Origin: Paracoccaceae bacterium
GTDB lineage: Bacteria > Pseudomonadota > Alphaproteobacteria > Rhodobacterales > Rhodobacteraceae
DNA length: 11,277 nt
Assembly (NCBI GenBank): GCA_003511785.1
Contig: DOIS01000294.1
Location: forward strand, 1,439 to 12,715
Direction of reading: 5' to 3'
In this document: positions 1 to 7,035 of the stretch, one piece after another
How the letters are laid out: every line of letters starts with the position of its first letter
Position numbering within the stretch: the stretch's first letter is position 1
The notes under the pieces: generated by a model
Told to the model about the DNA's origin: nothing
The model's database searches: none
Seen by the model: only the letters and a program-made list of their open reading frames with translations
Made by a program: the position numbers and the translations under genes

Positions 1-1241
1 GCATCGGCAGCCCGATTTGCGAGGATGCCTGGTACGAGGACGTGGCCGAGACCCTGGCCGAGACCGGGGCGGAATTCCTGCTGGTGCCCAATGGCTCGCC
101 CTACTACCGGGGCAAGCACGACACGCGGCTCAACCACATGGTTGCCCGCAGCGTCGAGACCGGGCTGCCGGTGATCTATCTCAACATGGTGGGCGGGCAG
201 GACGACCAGGTGTTCGACGGCGCGAGCTTCGGGCTGAACCCGCATGGCGCGCTGGTCTTCCAGCTGCCGCAATTCGACGAAACCGTGGCCCATGTGGACC
301 TGGCGTGCGGCCCCGAGGGCTGGCGCATCGAGCCGGGCCCGGTCCATGTCCACGCCTCCGCCTGGGAGCAGGATTACCGCGTGATGGTCGAGGGCTTGCG
401 CGACTATTGCCGCAAGACCGGCTTCTCCAAGGTGCTGCTGGGCCTCTCGGGCGGGGTCGATTCGGCGCTGGTGGCGGTGATCGCGGCCGACGCGCTGGGG
501 CCGGAGAACGTGCGCTGCGTGATGCTGCCCTCGGAATACACCAGCGCCGATAGCCTCGCCGATGCCGATGCGCTGGCCCGCGCGCTGGGCTGTCCCTATG
601 AGCATGTGCCGATCACGCCGGCCCGCGACGCGGTGACCGAGACGCTGGCGCCGCTTTTCGAAGGGCGCGCCCCCGACCTCACCGAGGAGAACATCCAGTC
701 CCGCCTGCGCGGGCTGCTCCTGATGGCGCTCAGCAACAAGTTCGGCGAGATGCTCCTGACCACCGGCAACAAGTCCGAGGTGGCGGTGGGCTATGCCACG
801 ATCTATGGCGACATGGCCGGGGGCTACAACCCGATCAAGGATCTCTACAAGACCCGCGTGTTCGAGACCTGCCGCTGGCGCAACGAAAATCACCGCGACT
901 GGATGCAGGGGCCGGGCGGCGAGGTGATCCCGCCGCGCATCATCGACAAGCCGCCCAGCGCCGAGTTGCGCGCCGACCAGAAGGACAGCGACAGCCTGCC
1001 CGACTATCCCGAGTTGGACGCGATGCTGGAAATCCTGGTGGACCGCGACGGCTCGATTTCGGACGTGGTCGCGGCAGGCTTCGATGCCGAGACCGCGCGC
1101 AAGGTCGAGCGGCTGATCTATCTCAGCGAATACAAGCGCTTCCAGTCCGCGCCGGGGCCGCGGCTCACGAAACGCGCCTTCTGGCTCGACCGGCGCTATC
1201 CCATCGTCAACCGCTTCCGCGACCCCAGCGGCGGGGCGTGA
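1..1241 (+). CDS. nadE: Glutamine-dependent NAD+ synthetase (5' end missing)
   Basis: Makes NAD+ from deamido-NAD+, ATP and glutamine, the last step of cytosolic NAD biosynthesis. The gene enters from the left edge; the first whole codon is at position 3 and 412 residues are visible. The N-terminal part belongs to the nitrilase-like glutaminase domain: the stretch SPICEDAW near residues 3-10 contains the expected catalytic cysteine, followed by VPNGSPYYRGK and GGQDDQVFDGAS, typical of this domain. The C-terminal part is the ATP-pyrophosphatase synthetase domain, with the P-loop SGGVDS at about residues 149-154 and the conserved TTGNKSEVAVGYATIYGD further on. Full-length proteins of this two-domain type are about 550 residues, so roughly 140 N-terminal residues, including the other glutaminase catalytic residues, lie outside the window. 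The visible frame is intact to its TGA. Both domains are clear, so the assignment is firm. Confidence 0.96.
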   Translation, partial: IGSPICEDAWYEDVAETLAETGAEFLLVPNGSPYYRGKHDTRLNHMVARSVETGLPVIYLNMVGGQDDQVFDGASFGLNPHGALVFQLPQFDETVAHVDLACGPEGWRIEPGPVHVHASAWEQDYRVMVEGLRDYCRKTGFSKVLLGLSGGVDSALVAVIAADALGPENVRCVMLPSEYTSADSLADADALARALGCPYEHVPITPARDAVTETLAPLFEGRAPDLTEENIQSRLRGLLLMALSNKFGEMLLTTGNKSEVAVGYATIYGDMAGGYNPIKDLYKTRVFETCRWRNENHRDWMQGPGGEVIPPRIIDKPPSAELRADQKDSDSLPDYPELDAMLEILVDRDGSISDVVAAGFDAETARKVERLIYLSEYKRFQSAPGPRLTKRAFWLDRRYPIVNRFRDPSGGA

Positions 1242-1276
1242 GGCGGGACCGGGCCTTCATATTCCGAAAACGCTAC

Positions 1277-1292
1277 GTTTCGCATGCGAAAC
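1277..1292. repeat. Perfect 16-bp palindrome
   Basis: GTTTCGCATGCGAAAC is a perfect 16-bp palindrome, 36 nt after the nadE stop, in the gap between the convergent nadE and yeeE-type genes. With no spacer it resembles a dimeric operator more than a transcription terminator. No gene start lies next to it, so its role is unknown. Confidence 0.5.
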
Positions 1293-1322
1293 ATTCCTCT
1301 GGAAGCTATTGGAATCCTTGAA

Positions 1323-1375
1323 CCGACCGGTCGGGTGTTGCCGATGCAACACCCACCGCGCGCAGCCGATGCAAC
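1323..1375. repeat. Palindrome, 9-bp hairpin and 11-bp direct repeat
   Basis: Three adjoining structures occupy the convergent gap. CCGACCGGTCGG (1323-1334) is a perfect palindrome. It runs into a hairpin with 9-bp arms GGGTGTTGC (1333-1341) and GCAACACCC (1346-1354) around the loop CGAT. The 11-mer GCCGATGCAAC occurs directly at 1340-1350 and again at 1365-1375. The hairpin could be transcribed as the nadE 3' end, but no T-run follows it, so a rho-independent terminator is not supported. Confidence 0.45.
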
Positions 1376-1488
1376 GGATGGGTGACACCCTGCACCCTGC
1401 TTCTTTCTGCTCCGAATACACCCCGGGGGTCGTTCATCGTGGCGCCATCGGTTCAAGCCCGATGGACGACGGGCAGAGCGCTAGCCGG

Positions 1489-1513
1489 TCGGATCGCGCG
1501 CAGCGCGATCCGA
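1489..1513 (-). terminator. Strong hairpin just after the yeeE-type stop codon
   Basis: A perfect 11-bp stem (TCGGATCGCGC at 1489-1499, GCGCGATCCGA at 1503-1513, loop GCA) begins 5 nt downstream of the minus-strand stop codon of the YeeE/YedE gene. Position and stability suit a 3'-end hairpin. There is no T-tract on either side, so it may protect the mRNA end or act with other factors instead of terminating on its own. Confidence 0.45.
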
Positions 1514-1518
1514 TCTGG

Positions 1519-2580
1519 TCAGGCCGCCACTGGCGCCTTCTGCTGGTCGACCAGGAAATCGGTGACCATCGCACCCACCCACATGAAGAACAGCGCGCAC
1601 CAGGCCGTGCCCACGAAGATCGACCCGCCGGTGACGCCCGCGCCGATGGCGCAGCCGCCGGCCAGCATGCCCCCGAAGCCCATCAGCGCCGCGCCGATCA
1701 TCGCCTTGCGCATGGTCGAGGGGCCGTCGAAGGCCTGGATCTTCATCTCGCCGGCCAGCCAGGCCGAGATCATCGCGCCGATGAAGACGCCGGGCACGAG
1801 GCCCACGTCGAATTGCAGCACCGGGTCGCGTTCGAGGAAGAACATCAGCGTATGCGCAGAGGGGCCGGTGAAGGTCACGCTCTCGATCTGGACGGGGTCG
1901 AAGGCCACCAGGCTGAGCGTGTAGGTCAGCACCCAGCCCACCGCCACGGCAAAGCCCACGCCCGAGGCGAAGACCAGGCGCGAGGCGCCGATCCGGTTGC
2001 GCCGCGCCAGCACCAGCGCCAGCACCGCGAACATCAGACCGATCGCCAGCCCGCCCCAGGCCGGCAGGCCCACGCTGGCCAGCAGGTTCATGTTGCGCCC
2101 GCCCTCGGTCACCCAGAGCGCGGCGAGGTGATCGCGCAGCGGCGACAGCGCCCCGGTCAGGCTCATCGTCGCCACCACGGCGAAGATCAGCCCAGAGACC
2201 ACCGAGCGCAGGTTACCCGTCGCCGCCAGCACCAGAAGCCGCCGCGAACAGCCGCGCGCCAGCACCATGCCCGCGCCGAACATCAGCCCGCCCAGGATCG
2301 CCCCCGACCAGCTGCCCGGCACCGCCATCATGCGCGCATCCGCGCTGTCCATCAGGCCCAGGAGCTGCGCGCCCTGCACCCAGACCAGCGCGGTCGAGAA
2401 GGTCAGGAACCAGACCGCCACCTTGTCGCCCATCTGGCCGCGGGCGAACTCCACCGTCGCCGCGCGCAGGCAGAAGCGCGAGCGTTGCGCGGCCACGCCG
2501 AAGACGATGCCGGTCAGCACGCCGAATAGCGCGGCGGTGGGCGCCTCTCCGGTCCGGTCCACGAGGGCGACGATATCCAT
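1519..2580 (-). CDS. YeeE/YedE-family membrane transporter (probable thiosulfate/sulfur import)
   Basis: A 353-residue polytopic inner-membrane protein of the YeeE/YedE family (sulf_transp domains). A characterised member, TsuA, imports thiosulfate through conserved cysteines. Here the two family half-repeats are visible: SRFCLRAA (Cys37) with ARGCSRR (Cys111) in the first half, and GGCAIGAGVTGGS (Cys310) in the second. Many glycine-rich hydrophobic segments fill the sequence. The ATG at 2580 is preferred over the longer frame because AAGGAG sits about 7 nt upstream and the product begins MDIVALV, whereas the extension lacks family character. The gene stands alone with no TusA, rhodanese or sulfur-oxidation gene beside it, so the substrate is inferred from the family only. 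A candidate FnrL-dependent promoter lies upstream. The family is clear; thiosulfate as the exact substrate is not proven. Confidence 0.9.
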   Translation of the reverse strand: MDIVALVDRTGEAPTAALFGVLTGIVFGVAAQRSRFCLRAATVEFARGQMGDKVAVWFLTFSTALVWVQGAQLLGLMDSADARMMAVPGSWSGAILGGLMFGAGMVLARGCSRRLLVLAATGNLRSVVSGLIFAVVATMSLTGALSPLRDHLAALWVTEGGRNMNLLASVGLPAWGGLAIGLMFAVLALVLARRNRIGASRLVFASGVGFAVAVGWVLTYTLSLVAFDPVQIESVTFTGPSAHTLMFFLERDPVLQFDVGLVPGVFIGAMISAWLAGEMKIQAFDGPSTMRKAMIGAALMGFGGMLAGGCAIGAGVTGGSIFVGTAWCALFFMWVGAMVTDFLVDQQKAPVAA

Positions 2581-2601
2581 GGCGGGTCTCCTTGGGCAAG
2601 A

Positions 2602-2650
2602 TTGCCGCGATATATCCACGCATTCGAAACCGTGCATTGATGCAGATCAG
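2602..2650 (-). promoter_or_regulatory. FNR/FnrL-like box with class II promoter geometry
   Basis: TTGATGCAGATCAG at 2637-2650 differs from the FNR/FnrL dyad TTGAT-N4-ATCAA at one position. On the minus strand a -10-like TATATC lies at 2614-2609. If transcription starts near 2602, the dyad centre (2643.5) falls at -41.5, the classical class II activator position. The leader to the ATG at 2580 would be about 22 nt and contain the AAGGAG ribosome binding site. This suggests oxygen-responsive expression of the YeeE/YedE gene. The start point is inferred, and the site lies in a divergent region and could also affect the MFS gene. Confidence 0.5.
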
Positions 2651-2680
2651 ATGCGCGCGGGCGAAAGCCTCTCGCCAAAA

Positions 2681-2695
2681 ACGCTTAACAAGCGT
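2681..2695. promoter_or_regulatory. Operator-like dyad just upstream of the MFS start
   Basis: ACGCTT and AAGCGT form a perfect 6-bp inverted repeat around AAC, ending 5 nt before the MFS ATG. It occupies the place where a ribosome binding site is expected, and no good Shine-Dalgarno sequence is present. It may be a repressor site or a short 5' structure; it may also be chance. Confidence 0.3.
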
Positions 2696-2700
2696 ATGGC

Positions 2701-3945
2701 ATGGACATGCGACCCGGCGTTCCCATAGGTGCTGCGCGCGATCTGCCGCTGTGGCGGCGTCCGGTGACGCTGCTCTTCGTCATGGCCACCACCATGCCGA
2801 TCGCCTTCTACGCCTGGTATGCGCTGCTCAACAATTTCGTCATCGAGGCGGACGGGTTCGACGGGGCCGATATCGGACTTCTGCATACCGTGCGCGAGAT
2901 CCCGGGCTTCGCCGCGATCGGGGTGATCGCGATCCTGCTTTTCGTGCGCGAACAGGTGCTTGGACTGATCTCGCTGATGCTGCTGGGCCTGGCCACGGCG
3001 GTGACGGCCTGGTTTCCGCATCTCACCGGGCTGCTGACGCTGACCTTTCTCAGCTCGCTGGGCTTTCACTATTACGAGACGGTGAACCAGTCGCTGCAAC
3101 TGCAATGGCTGCCCAAGGAACGCGCGCCGCAGATGCTGGGCTGGCTGATGGGGGCGGGCTCGGCCACCACGCTGGTGGTCTTCGTGCTGATCGTGCTGAT
3201 GTGGGATACGCTGAGCCTGAGCCACAACGTGGTGTTCATGGCCGCCGGGCTGACCACTGCGGCGGCGGCGGCCTTCTGCCTGCTGGCCTATCCGCAGTTC
3301 GATTCGCCGCATCCGCAGCTCAAGCAGATGGTGCTGCGCCGGCGCTACTGGCTCTATTACGCGCTCCAGTTCATGTCCGGCGCGCGGCGCCAGATCTTCA
3401 TGGTCTTCGCAGGCTTCATGATGGTGGAACGCTTCGGCTTCGAGGTGCACGAGCTGACCGGGCTCTACCTGGTGAACCTGGTCGTCACCATGGGCGTGGC
3501 CCCGTTTCTCGGCCGCGCGGTGGGCTGGTACGGCGAACGGCGGATGCTGATCCTGGAATATGCCGGGCTGACGCTGGTGTTCCTGGCCTATGGCGGGATC
3601 TACTGGTTCGGCTGGGGCGCGGCACTGGCCGCGGCACTCTATATCGTAGACCACATCCTGTTCGGGCTGGCGCTGGCGCTAGCGCTGAAGACCTATTTCC
3701 AGAAGATCACCGACCCGCAGGACATCGCGCCCACGGCGGCCGTGGCCTTCACCATCAACCATATCGCGGCGGTGTTCCTGCCGGTGGCTCTGGGCCTTCT
3801 GTGGGTGGTCTCTCCGGCCGCCGTGTTTGGGCTGGCGGCCTGCATGGCGATGACCTCGCTGGGGCTGGCGCTTCTGATCCCGCGCCATCCCGAGCCGGGG
3901 CACGAGACGATCCTGTCGGGGCTGGCCCCCACCCCGGCGGAATGA
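2701..3945 (+). CDS. Major facilitator superfamily (MFS) transporter
   Basis: A 414-residue inner-membrane protein made almost entirely of hydrophobic segments, about 12 by eye, in two halves joined by a basic loop near residues 200-216 (HPQLKQMVLRRR). GRAVGWYGERR at 271-281 resembles the MFS loop motif (G-R-x3-G-x-R-R) between helices 8 and 9. Conserved-looking polar stretches include FHYYETVNQSLQLQWLPKE (122-140) and SGARRQ (226-231). The substrate cannot be told from the sequence. An in-frame TAA at 2686 limits the start to ATG 2701 or ATG 2707; neither has a strong ribosome binding site, so translation initiation may be weak or leaderless-like. The stop overlaps the next gene's start as ATGA, which indicates translational coupling to the MATE protein. 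Superfamily assignment is fairly sure, function open. Confidence 0.85.
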   Translation: MDMRPGVPIGAARDLPLWRRPVTLLFVMATTMPIAFYAWYALLNNFVIEADGFDGADIGLLHTVREIPGFAAIGVIAILLFVREQVLGLISLMLLGLATAVTAWFPHLTGLLTLTFLSSLGFHYYETVNQSLQLQWLPKERAPQMLGWLMGAGSATTLVVFVLIVLMWDTLSLSHNVVFMAAGLTTAAAAAFCLLAYPQFDSPHPQLKQMVLRRRYWLYYALQFMSGARRQIFMVFAGFMMVERFGFEVHELTGLYLVNLVVTMGVAPFLGRAVGWYGERRMLILEYAGLTLVFLAYGGIYWFGWGAALAAALYIVDHILFGLALALALKTYFQKITDPQDIAPTAAVAFTINHIAAVFLPVALGLLWVVSPAAVFGLAACMAMTSLGLALLIPRHPEPGHETILSGLAPTPAE

Positions 3946-5342
3946 GCGTGGCGGCCGAGCCGAGGGGGCGGTTCCTGACCGGCTCGACCATGGGGCACGT
4001 GGTGCGCATGACCATGACCGGGGCGGCGGGCATCACCTTCGTCTTCGTGGTGGACGCGGCCAACCTGTTCTGGATCGCGCAATGGGGCGACCCGTCGATG
4101 GTCGCCGCGATCGGGTTCGCCTTCGCCATCCAGTTCCTGTCGGTCTCCTCGGGGGTGGGGCTGATGATTGCCTCGACCGCGCTGATCTCGCGCAGCATCG
4201 GCGCGGGCGAGCGCGCGCTGGCCCGGCGCCAGGCCACCGGCGCGGCGATGATCGCGCTGGCGGTGCAGAGCGCGCTGGCCCTGTTCATCGTGCTGTTCCG
4301 GCACGAGATCGTGGCTTTGGCCGGCGCCAGCGGCGAGACCGCCGCCATGGCCGCGCGTTACCTTCTGTTCACCGTGCCCTCACTGTCGATCGTGGCGGTG
4401 AGCCTGGTGGCCAACGGCGCGCTGCGCGCGGTGGGCGACGGGCGGCGGTCGATGTACGTGACGCTCGGCTCGGGGCTGATGGCGATGGTGATCGACCCGC
4501 CTCTGATCCTGTGGCTGGGGCTCAACGGGGCGGCGGCGGGGCTGGTGGCGTTCCGGCTGCTGATGCTGGCGCTGGCGCTACGCTATGCGGTGGGGCTGCA
4601 CGACCTGATGGCGGCCCCGCGCCTGGCCCATCTGGCCGAGGTCTGGCGCCCCTTCCTCGTCATCGCCCTGCCCGCGATCCTCACGCAGCTCGCCACACCG
4701 GTGGGCAACCTGCTGATGACCATGCTCATCGCACCCTATGGCGACGCGGCCATGGCGGGTTGGGCCGTGGTCGGGCGCATGACGGTGGTGGCCTTCGGCG
4801 GCATCTTCTCGCTGGCCGGCGCCATCGGCGGTATCTTCGGGCAGAATTTCGGCGCGCGCGAATACGAGCGGCTGCGCAGCACCTACCGCGACGCGGTGAT
4901 CTTCGGGCTGGGCTATTCGCTGGTGATCTGGGCGGTGCTGGTGGCGGTCAGCGACCCGGTCACGCGGGCGATGAAGCTCACCCCGCAGGCGGCCGAGGTG
5001 GTCCACGCCTTCACCCATGTGGGCGCGGGCGCGTTCCTGTTTGCCTCGGCTCTGTTCGTGGCCAATGCCGCCTTCAACGCCCTGGGCAAGCCCATGCGCG
5101 CCACCGGCATGACCTGGCTGCGCGACGGGGTGCTGGTGCTGCCGCTGGCCTGGTGGCTGACCGACCCGTTCGAAGCGCCCGGCGTGGTCTATGCCCAGGC
5201 CGCCGCGGGGGCACTGGCGGGACTTCTGGCCGCTGTCTGGGGGTGGCAGTTCGTGCGCGCGCTGGCGCGGGTGACCCTGCCGCCGCTTGACCTGACCCCG
5301 CCGCGCCCCTACGCCCACGCCGACCGATACAGGAGACGCTGA
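3942..5342 (+). CDS. MATE-family multidrug/toxin efflux protein
   Basis: A 466-residue polytopic protein of the MATE (NorM/DinF-like) efflux family, which exports cationic drugs or metabolites using Na+ or H+ gradients. Two homologous halves are visible. The N-half contains DAANLFWIAQWGDPSMVAAI, typical of MATE helix 1-2, and NGALRAVGDGRRSM. The C-half begins near FLVIALPAILTQLATPVGN, has FGQNFGAREYERLRSTY, and ends with NALGKPMRATG, a second copy of the G-x-P/R-type loop. The start is the ATG overlapping the MFS stop (ATGA). The same frame stays open far upstream through the MFS gene, but that part is a shadow in another frame. The stop lies 1 nt before prmA, so MFS, MATE and prmA are probably one transcript. 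The transported compound is unknown. Confidence 0.9.
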   Translation: MSVAAEPRGRFLTGSTMGHVVRMTMTGAAGITFVFVVDAANLFWIAQWGDPSMVAAIGFAFAIQFLSVSSGVGLMIASTALISRSIGAGERALARRQATGAAMIALAVQSALALFIVLFRHEIVALAGASGETAAMAARYLLFTVPSLSIVAVSLVANGALRAVGDGRRSMYVTLGSGLMAMVIDPPLILWLGLNGAAAGLVAFRLLMLALALRYAVGLHDLMAAPRLAHLAEVWRPFLVIALPAILTQLATPVGNLLMTMLIAPYGDAAMAGWAVVGRMTVVAFGGIFSLAGAIGGIFGQNFGAREYERLRSTYRDAVIFGLGYSLVIWAVLVAVSDPVTRAMKLTPQAAEVVHAFTHVGAGAFLFASALFVANAAFNALGKPMRATGMTWLRDGVLVLPLAWWLTDPFEAPGVVYAQAAAGALAGLLAAVWGWQFVRALARVTLPPLDLTPPRPYAHADRYRRR

Positions 5343-5343
5343 C

Positions 5344-6216
5344 ATGCCCACCTTCACCGCGCTGACCACACTCGAAGGCAAATCGCAGGCCGAGGCCCTG
5401 GGCGAGGCGATGGAGCGGCTGGAGCCGGAACCCACCGGCATCGGCGTGTTCGAGGTCGAGGACGGCTCGGGCCTGTGGGAGGTGGTCGGCTATTTCACCG
5501 AGGCCCCCGATGCGGCGGCGCTGGCGCTGCTGGCGGCGGCCTTCGGGGCGCGCGACTTCACCGTCTCGGAACTGCCCGAGACCGATTGGGTCGCCCATGT
5601 GCGGCGCGAATTGGCCCCGGTCGAGGCCGGGCGCTTCTTCGTCTATGGAAGCCACGACGCCGACAAGGTTCCCGAGGGCCGGATCGCCTTGCTGATCGAG
5701 GCGGCGATGGCCTTCGGCACCGGGCATCACGGCACCACGCTGGGCTGCCTGCGCGCGCTGGATCGGCTGCTGGAGGCGGGGCTCAAAGCCCGGCGCGTGG
5801 CCGATGTGGGCTGCGGCACGGCGGTGCTGGCCATGGCCGCCGCGCGGGTGCGGGAGGGCGAGATCGTCGCCTCGGACATCGACCCGGTCGCGGTCGAGGT
5901 GGCGCGGGCCAACCTGCGCGCCAACGGGCTGGAGGGCCGCGTCGCCTGTGTCGAGGCGGCGGGCTTCGATCACCCCGACCTGGCCGCGCGCGCGCCCTAT
6001 GACCTGATCTTCGCCAATATCCTCAAGGGCCCGCTGATCGCGCTGGCCCCGGACCTGAGCGCCCATCTCGCACCGGGCGGACATGCCATCCTGTCTGGAA
6101 TCCTCCATGCCCAGGCCGACGAGGTGGCCGAGCACTACACCGCTCAGGGAAACAATCTGATCAATCGCGAGGAGATTGGTGATTGGACCACGCTGATTTT
6201 TCAGAAAAAGGCGTGA
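5344..6216 (+). CDS. prmA: Ribosomal protein L11 methyltransferase
   Basis: An S-adenosylmethionine-dependent cytosolic enzyme that trimethylates lysines and the N-terminus of ribosomal protein L11. The 290-residue length is normal. The family signature AFGTGHHGTT is at 123-132. The SAM-binding motif I is at 154-167 (DVGCGTA followed by VLAMAAA), the acidic end of strand 2 is at SDID 177-180, and the substrate-side NILKGPLIALAP is at 225-236. Motif I reads GCGTA where GCGTG or GSGTG is usual, a mild variant. The start ATG is supported by AGGAG about 8 nt upstream, inside the end of the MATE gene. Location after two transporter genes suggests co-transcription but no clear functional link. L11 methylation is dispensable in model bacteria. 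Confidence 0.96.
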   Translation: MPTFTALTTLEGKSQAEALGEAMERLEPEPTGIGVFEVEDGSGLWEVVGYFTEAPDAAALALLAAAFGARDFTVSELPETDWVAHVRRELAPVEAGRFFVYGSHDADKVPEGRIALLIEAAMAFGTGHHGTTLGCLRALDRLLEAGLKARRVADVGCGTAVLAMAAARVREGEIVASDIDPVAVEVARANLRANGLEGRVACVEAAGFDHPDLAARAPYDLIFANILKGPLIALAPDLSAHLAPGGHAILSGILHAQADEVAEHYTAQGNNLINREEIGDWTTLIFQKKA

Positions 6217-6231
6217 TTAAAGCAGCTTTAA
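6217..6231. repeat. AT-rich dyad abutting the prmA stop
   Basis: TTAAAGC and GCTTTAA flank a single A as a perfect 15-bp dyad directly after the prmA TGA. The spacer is too short for an RNA hairpin, so a DNA-binding site for the downstream small gene is more likely than a terminator. It stands out against GC-rich surroundings. Confidence 0.3.
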
Positions 6232-6323
6232 GGGCATTTGAGGCATTTACCCCATTCTTGCCACAATTCGACCCTAGCTCTTTTCCGCATCCGCTGGTGG
6301 GGGCCAGGGGAACGGAGACTGCC

Positions 6324-6665
6324 ATGGTCCAACAACTGGACTTCGATGACCGGCTGCGCAAGATCGGTCGCAATCGCCAGGCTATGGCGAGAGGATACAG
6401 AACCTACATGCGCCCCGACGGTCTGGTCGTGGCGCGCGCGCTGCGGCGCTGGCCGCGCCTGCCGCTGCGCATGTTGCTGTATGCCGCCGTGGCGTTGATC
6501 GGCTTTAAGGGGTTCCTGCTGGCCGCACTGGGGCCTGCCACCTATGTGGAACGGGTCGAGGCGCTGCGCGCGGGCACCGTGGTCGAGCAGGCGGGCGGAT
6601 GGGTCATGCAGGTCGATCCCGCGACCCAATGGATCGCGGACCAACTGGGCCCGATCCTGCGCTGA
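6324..6665 (+). CDS. Small single-pass membrane protein of unknown function
   Basis: Encodes 113 residues beginning MVQQLDFDDRLRKIGRNRQ. The N-terminal 45 or so residues are strongly basic and soluble (RNRQAMARGYRTYMRPDG). A single hydrophobic segment follows at about 50-69 (LRMLLYAAVALIGFKGFLLA). After it come a possible short amphipathic stretch (YVERVEALRAGTVVEQAGG) and a hydrophilic tail ending ADQLGPILR. By the positive-inside rule the basic N-terminus should be cytoplasmic and the C-terminus periplasmic. The ATG at 6324 has GGAG about 7 nt upstream. The frame is open back into prmA, but that extension lacks a ribosome binding site and overlaps the enzyme. A strong terminator follows 46 nt after the stop. 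It resembles small conserved hypothetical proteins of Rhodobacteraceae; I assign no function. Confidence 0.75.
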   Translation: MVQQLDFDDRLRKIGRNRQAMARGYRTYMRPDGLVVARALRRWPRLPLRMLLYAAVALIGFKGFLLAALGPATYVERVEALRAGTVVEQAGGWVMQVDPATQWIADQLGPILR

Positions 6666-6711
6666 CGGCGCGCCGGCCGGCCCGGGCCGATCTCACGAAG
6701 GAAAAGCACGT

Positions 6712-6738
6712 CGCGCGGCCCCACGGGCCGCGCGTTTT
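6712..6738. terminator. Rho-independent terminator between convergent genes
   Basis: Perfect 10-bp GC-rich arms CGCGCGGCCC (6712-6721) and GGGCCGCGCG (6725-6734) flank the loop CAC and are followed by TTTT on the plus strand. This ends the small membrane-protein transcript. On the minus strand a T-run also appears a few bases past the stem (AAAA at 6702-6705 on plus), so it may serve the DUF1127 gene too. Confidence 0.85.
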
Positions 6739-6762
6739 GCACTCACGCAGCGCCTGCGCCTG

Positions 6763-6990
6763 TCAGCGCGGCAGCCGGCCTTCGGCCACCAGTTCGATCT
6801 CGCCGCGGTGCAGACCGATGTCTTCCAGCTCGCGATCCGACAGGCGGGACAGCGCGTTGCGGGTCGCGCGGGCATCGTTCCAGGCCATCACCGATGCGAA
6901 TAGCGAGGTGACGGCAGAGGCCAGAAGGCCGGCCAGGATGAAGGAGCCTCGGGTGGTGCGGGGGGGTATCGTAGAGGGCCATGGCGGCAT
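6763..6990 (-). CDS. DUF1127 small protein with an apparent N-terminal frameshift
   Basis: The C-terminal half contains the DUF1127 motif: AWNDARATRNALSRLSDR followed by ELEDIGLHRGEIE, a short basic helical domain common in alphaproteobacteria and in some cases linked to RNA turnover or phosphate/carbon physiology. Read as written, the frame starts at ATG 6990 (MPPWPSTIPP), giving 75 residues. The only good ribosome binding site, AAGGA, touches that ATG with no spacing, but lies 8 nt from ATG 6982 in another frame, which begins MALYDTP. Removing one base from the C7 run (6960-6966) joins that start to the domain as MALYDTPRTTRGSFILAG, a 72-residue product typical of the family. The gene may therefore be frameshifted, phase-variable, or affected by a homopolymer sequencing error. 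The shared terminator lies downstream. Confidence 0.8.
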   Translation of the reverse strand: MPPWPSTIPPRTTRGSFILAGLLASAVTSLFASVMAWNDARATRNALSRLSDRELEDIGLHRGEIELVAEGRLPR

Positions 6991-7035
6991 TCCTTGCGGC
7001 GGGTCGAGTGTGGGTTTCGCGTTGCCTGAACAGCC

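Noticed and set aside
1447..1463. tRNA T-arm-like sequence (5-bp stem, loop TTCAAGC)
   Set aside because: The loop fits the T-loop pattern, but no matching acceptor, D-arm or anticodon stem lies 5' of it at the right distance on either strand.
1309..2529. Open frame of about 400 codons on the plus strand opposite the YeeE/YedE gene
   Set aside because: The composition (His/Arg/Gln/Ala-rich) is that of an antisense shadow, with no ribosome binding site or domain.
2592..3941. Upstream in-frame extension of the MATE gene
   Set aside because: The frame is open but reads through the MFS gene out of phase and is Arg/Ala/Gly-rich without membrane segments; the MATE homology begins at the ATGA overlap.
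4578..6135. Two long minus-strand open frames opposite the MATE and prmA genes
   Set aside because: Shadow frames by composition and by overlap with two confidently assigned plus-strand genes.
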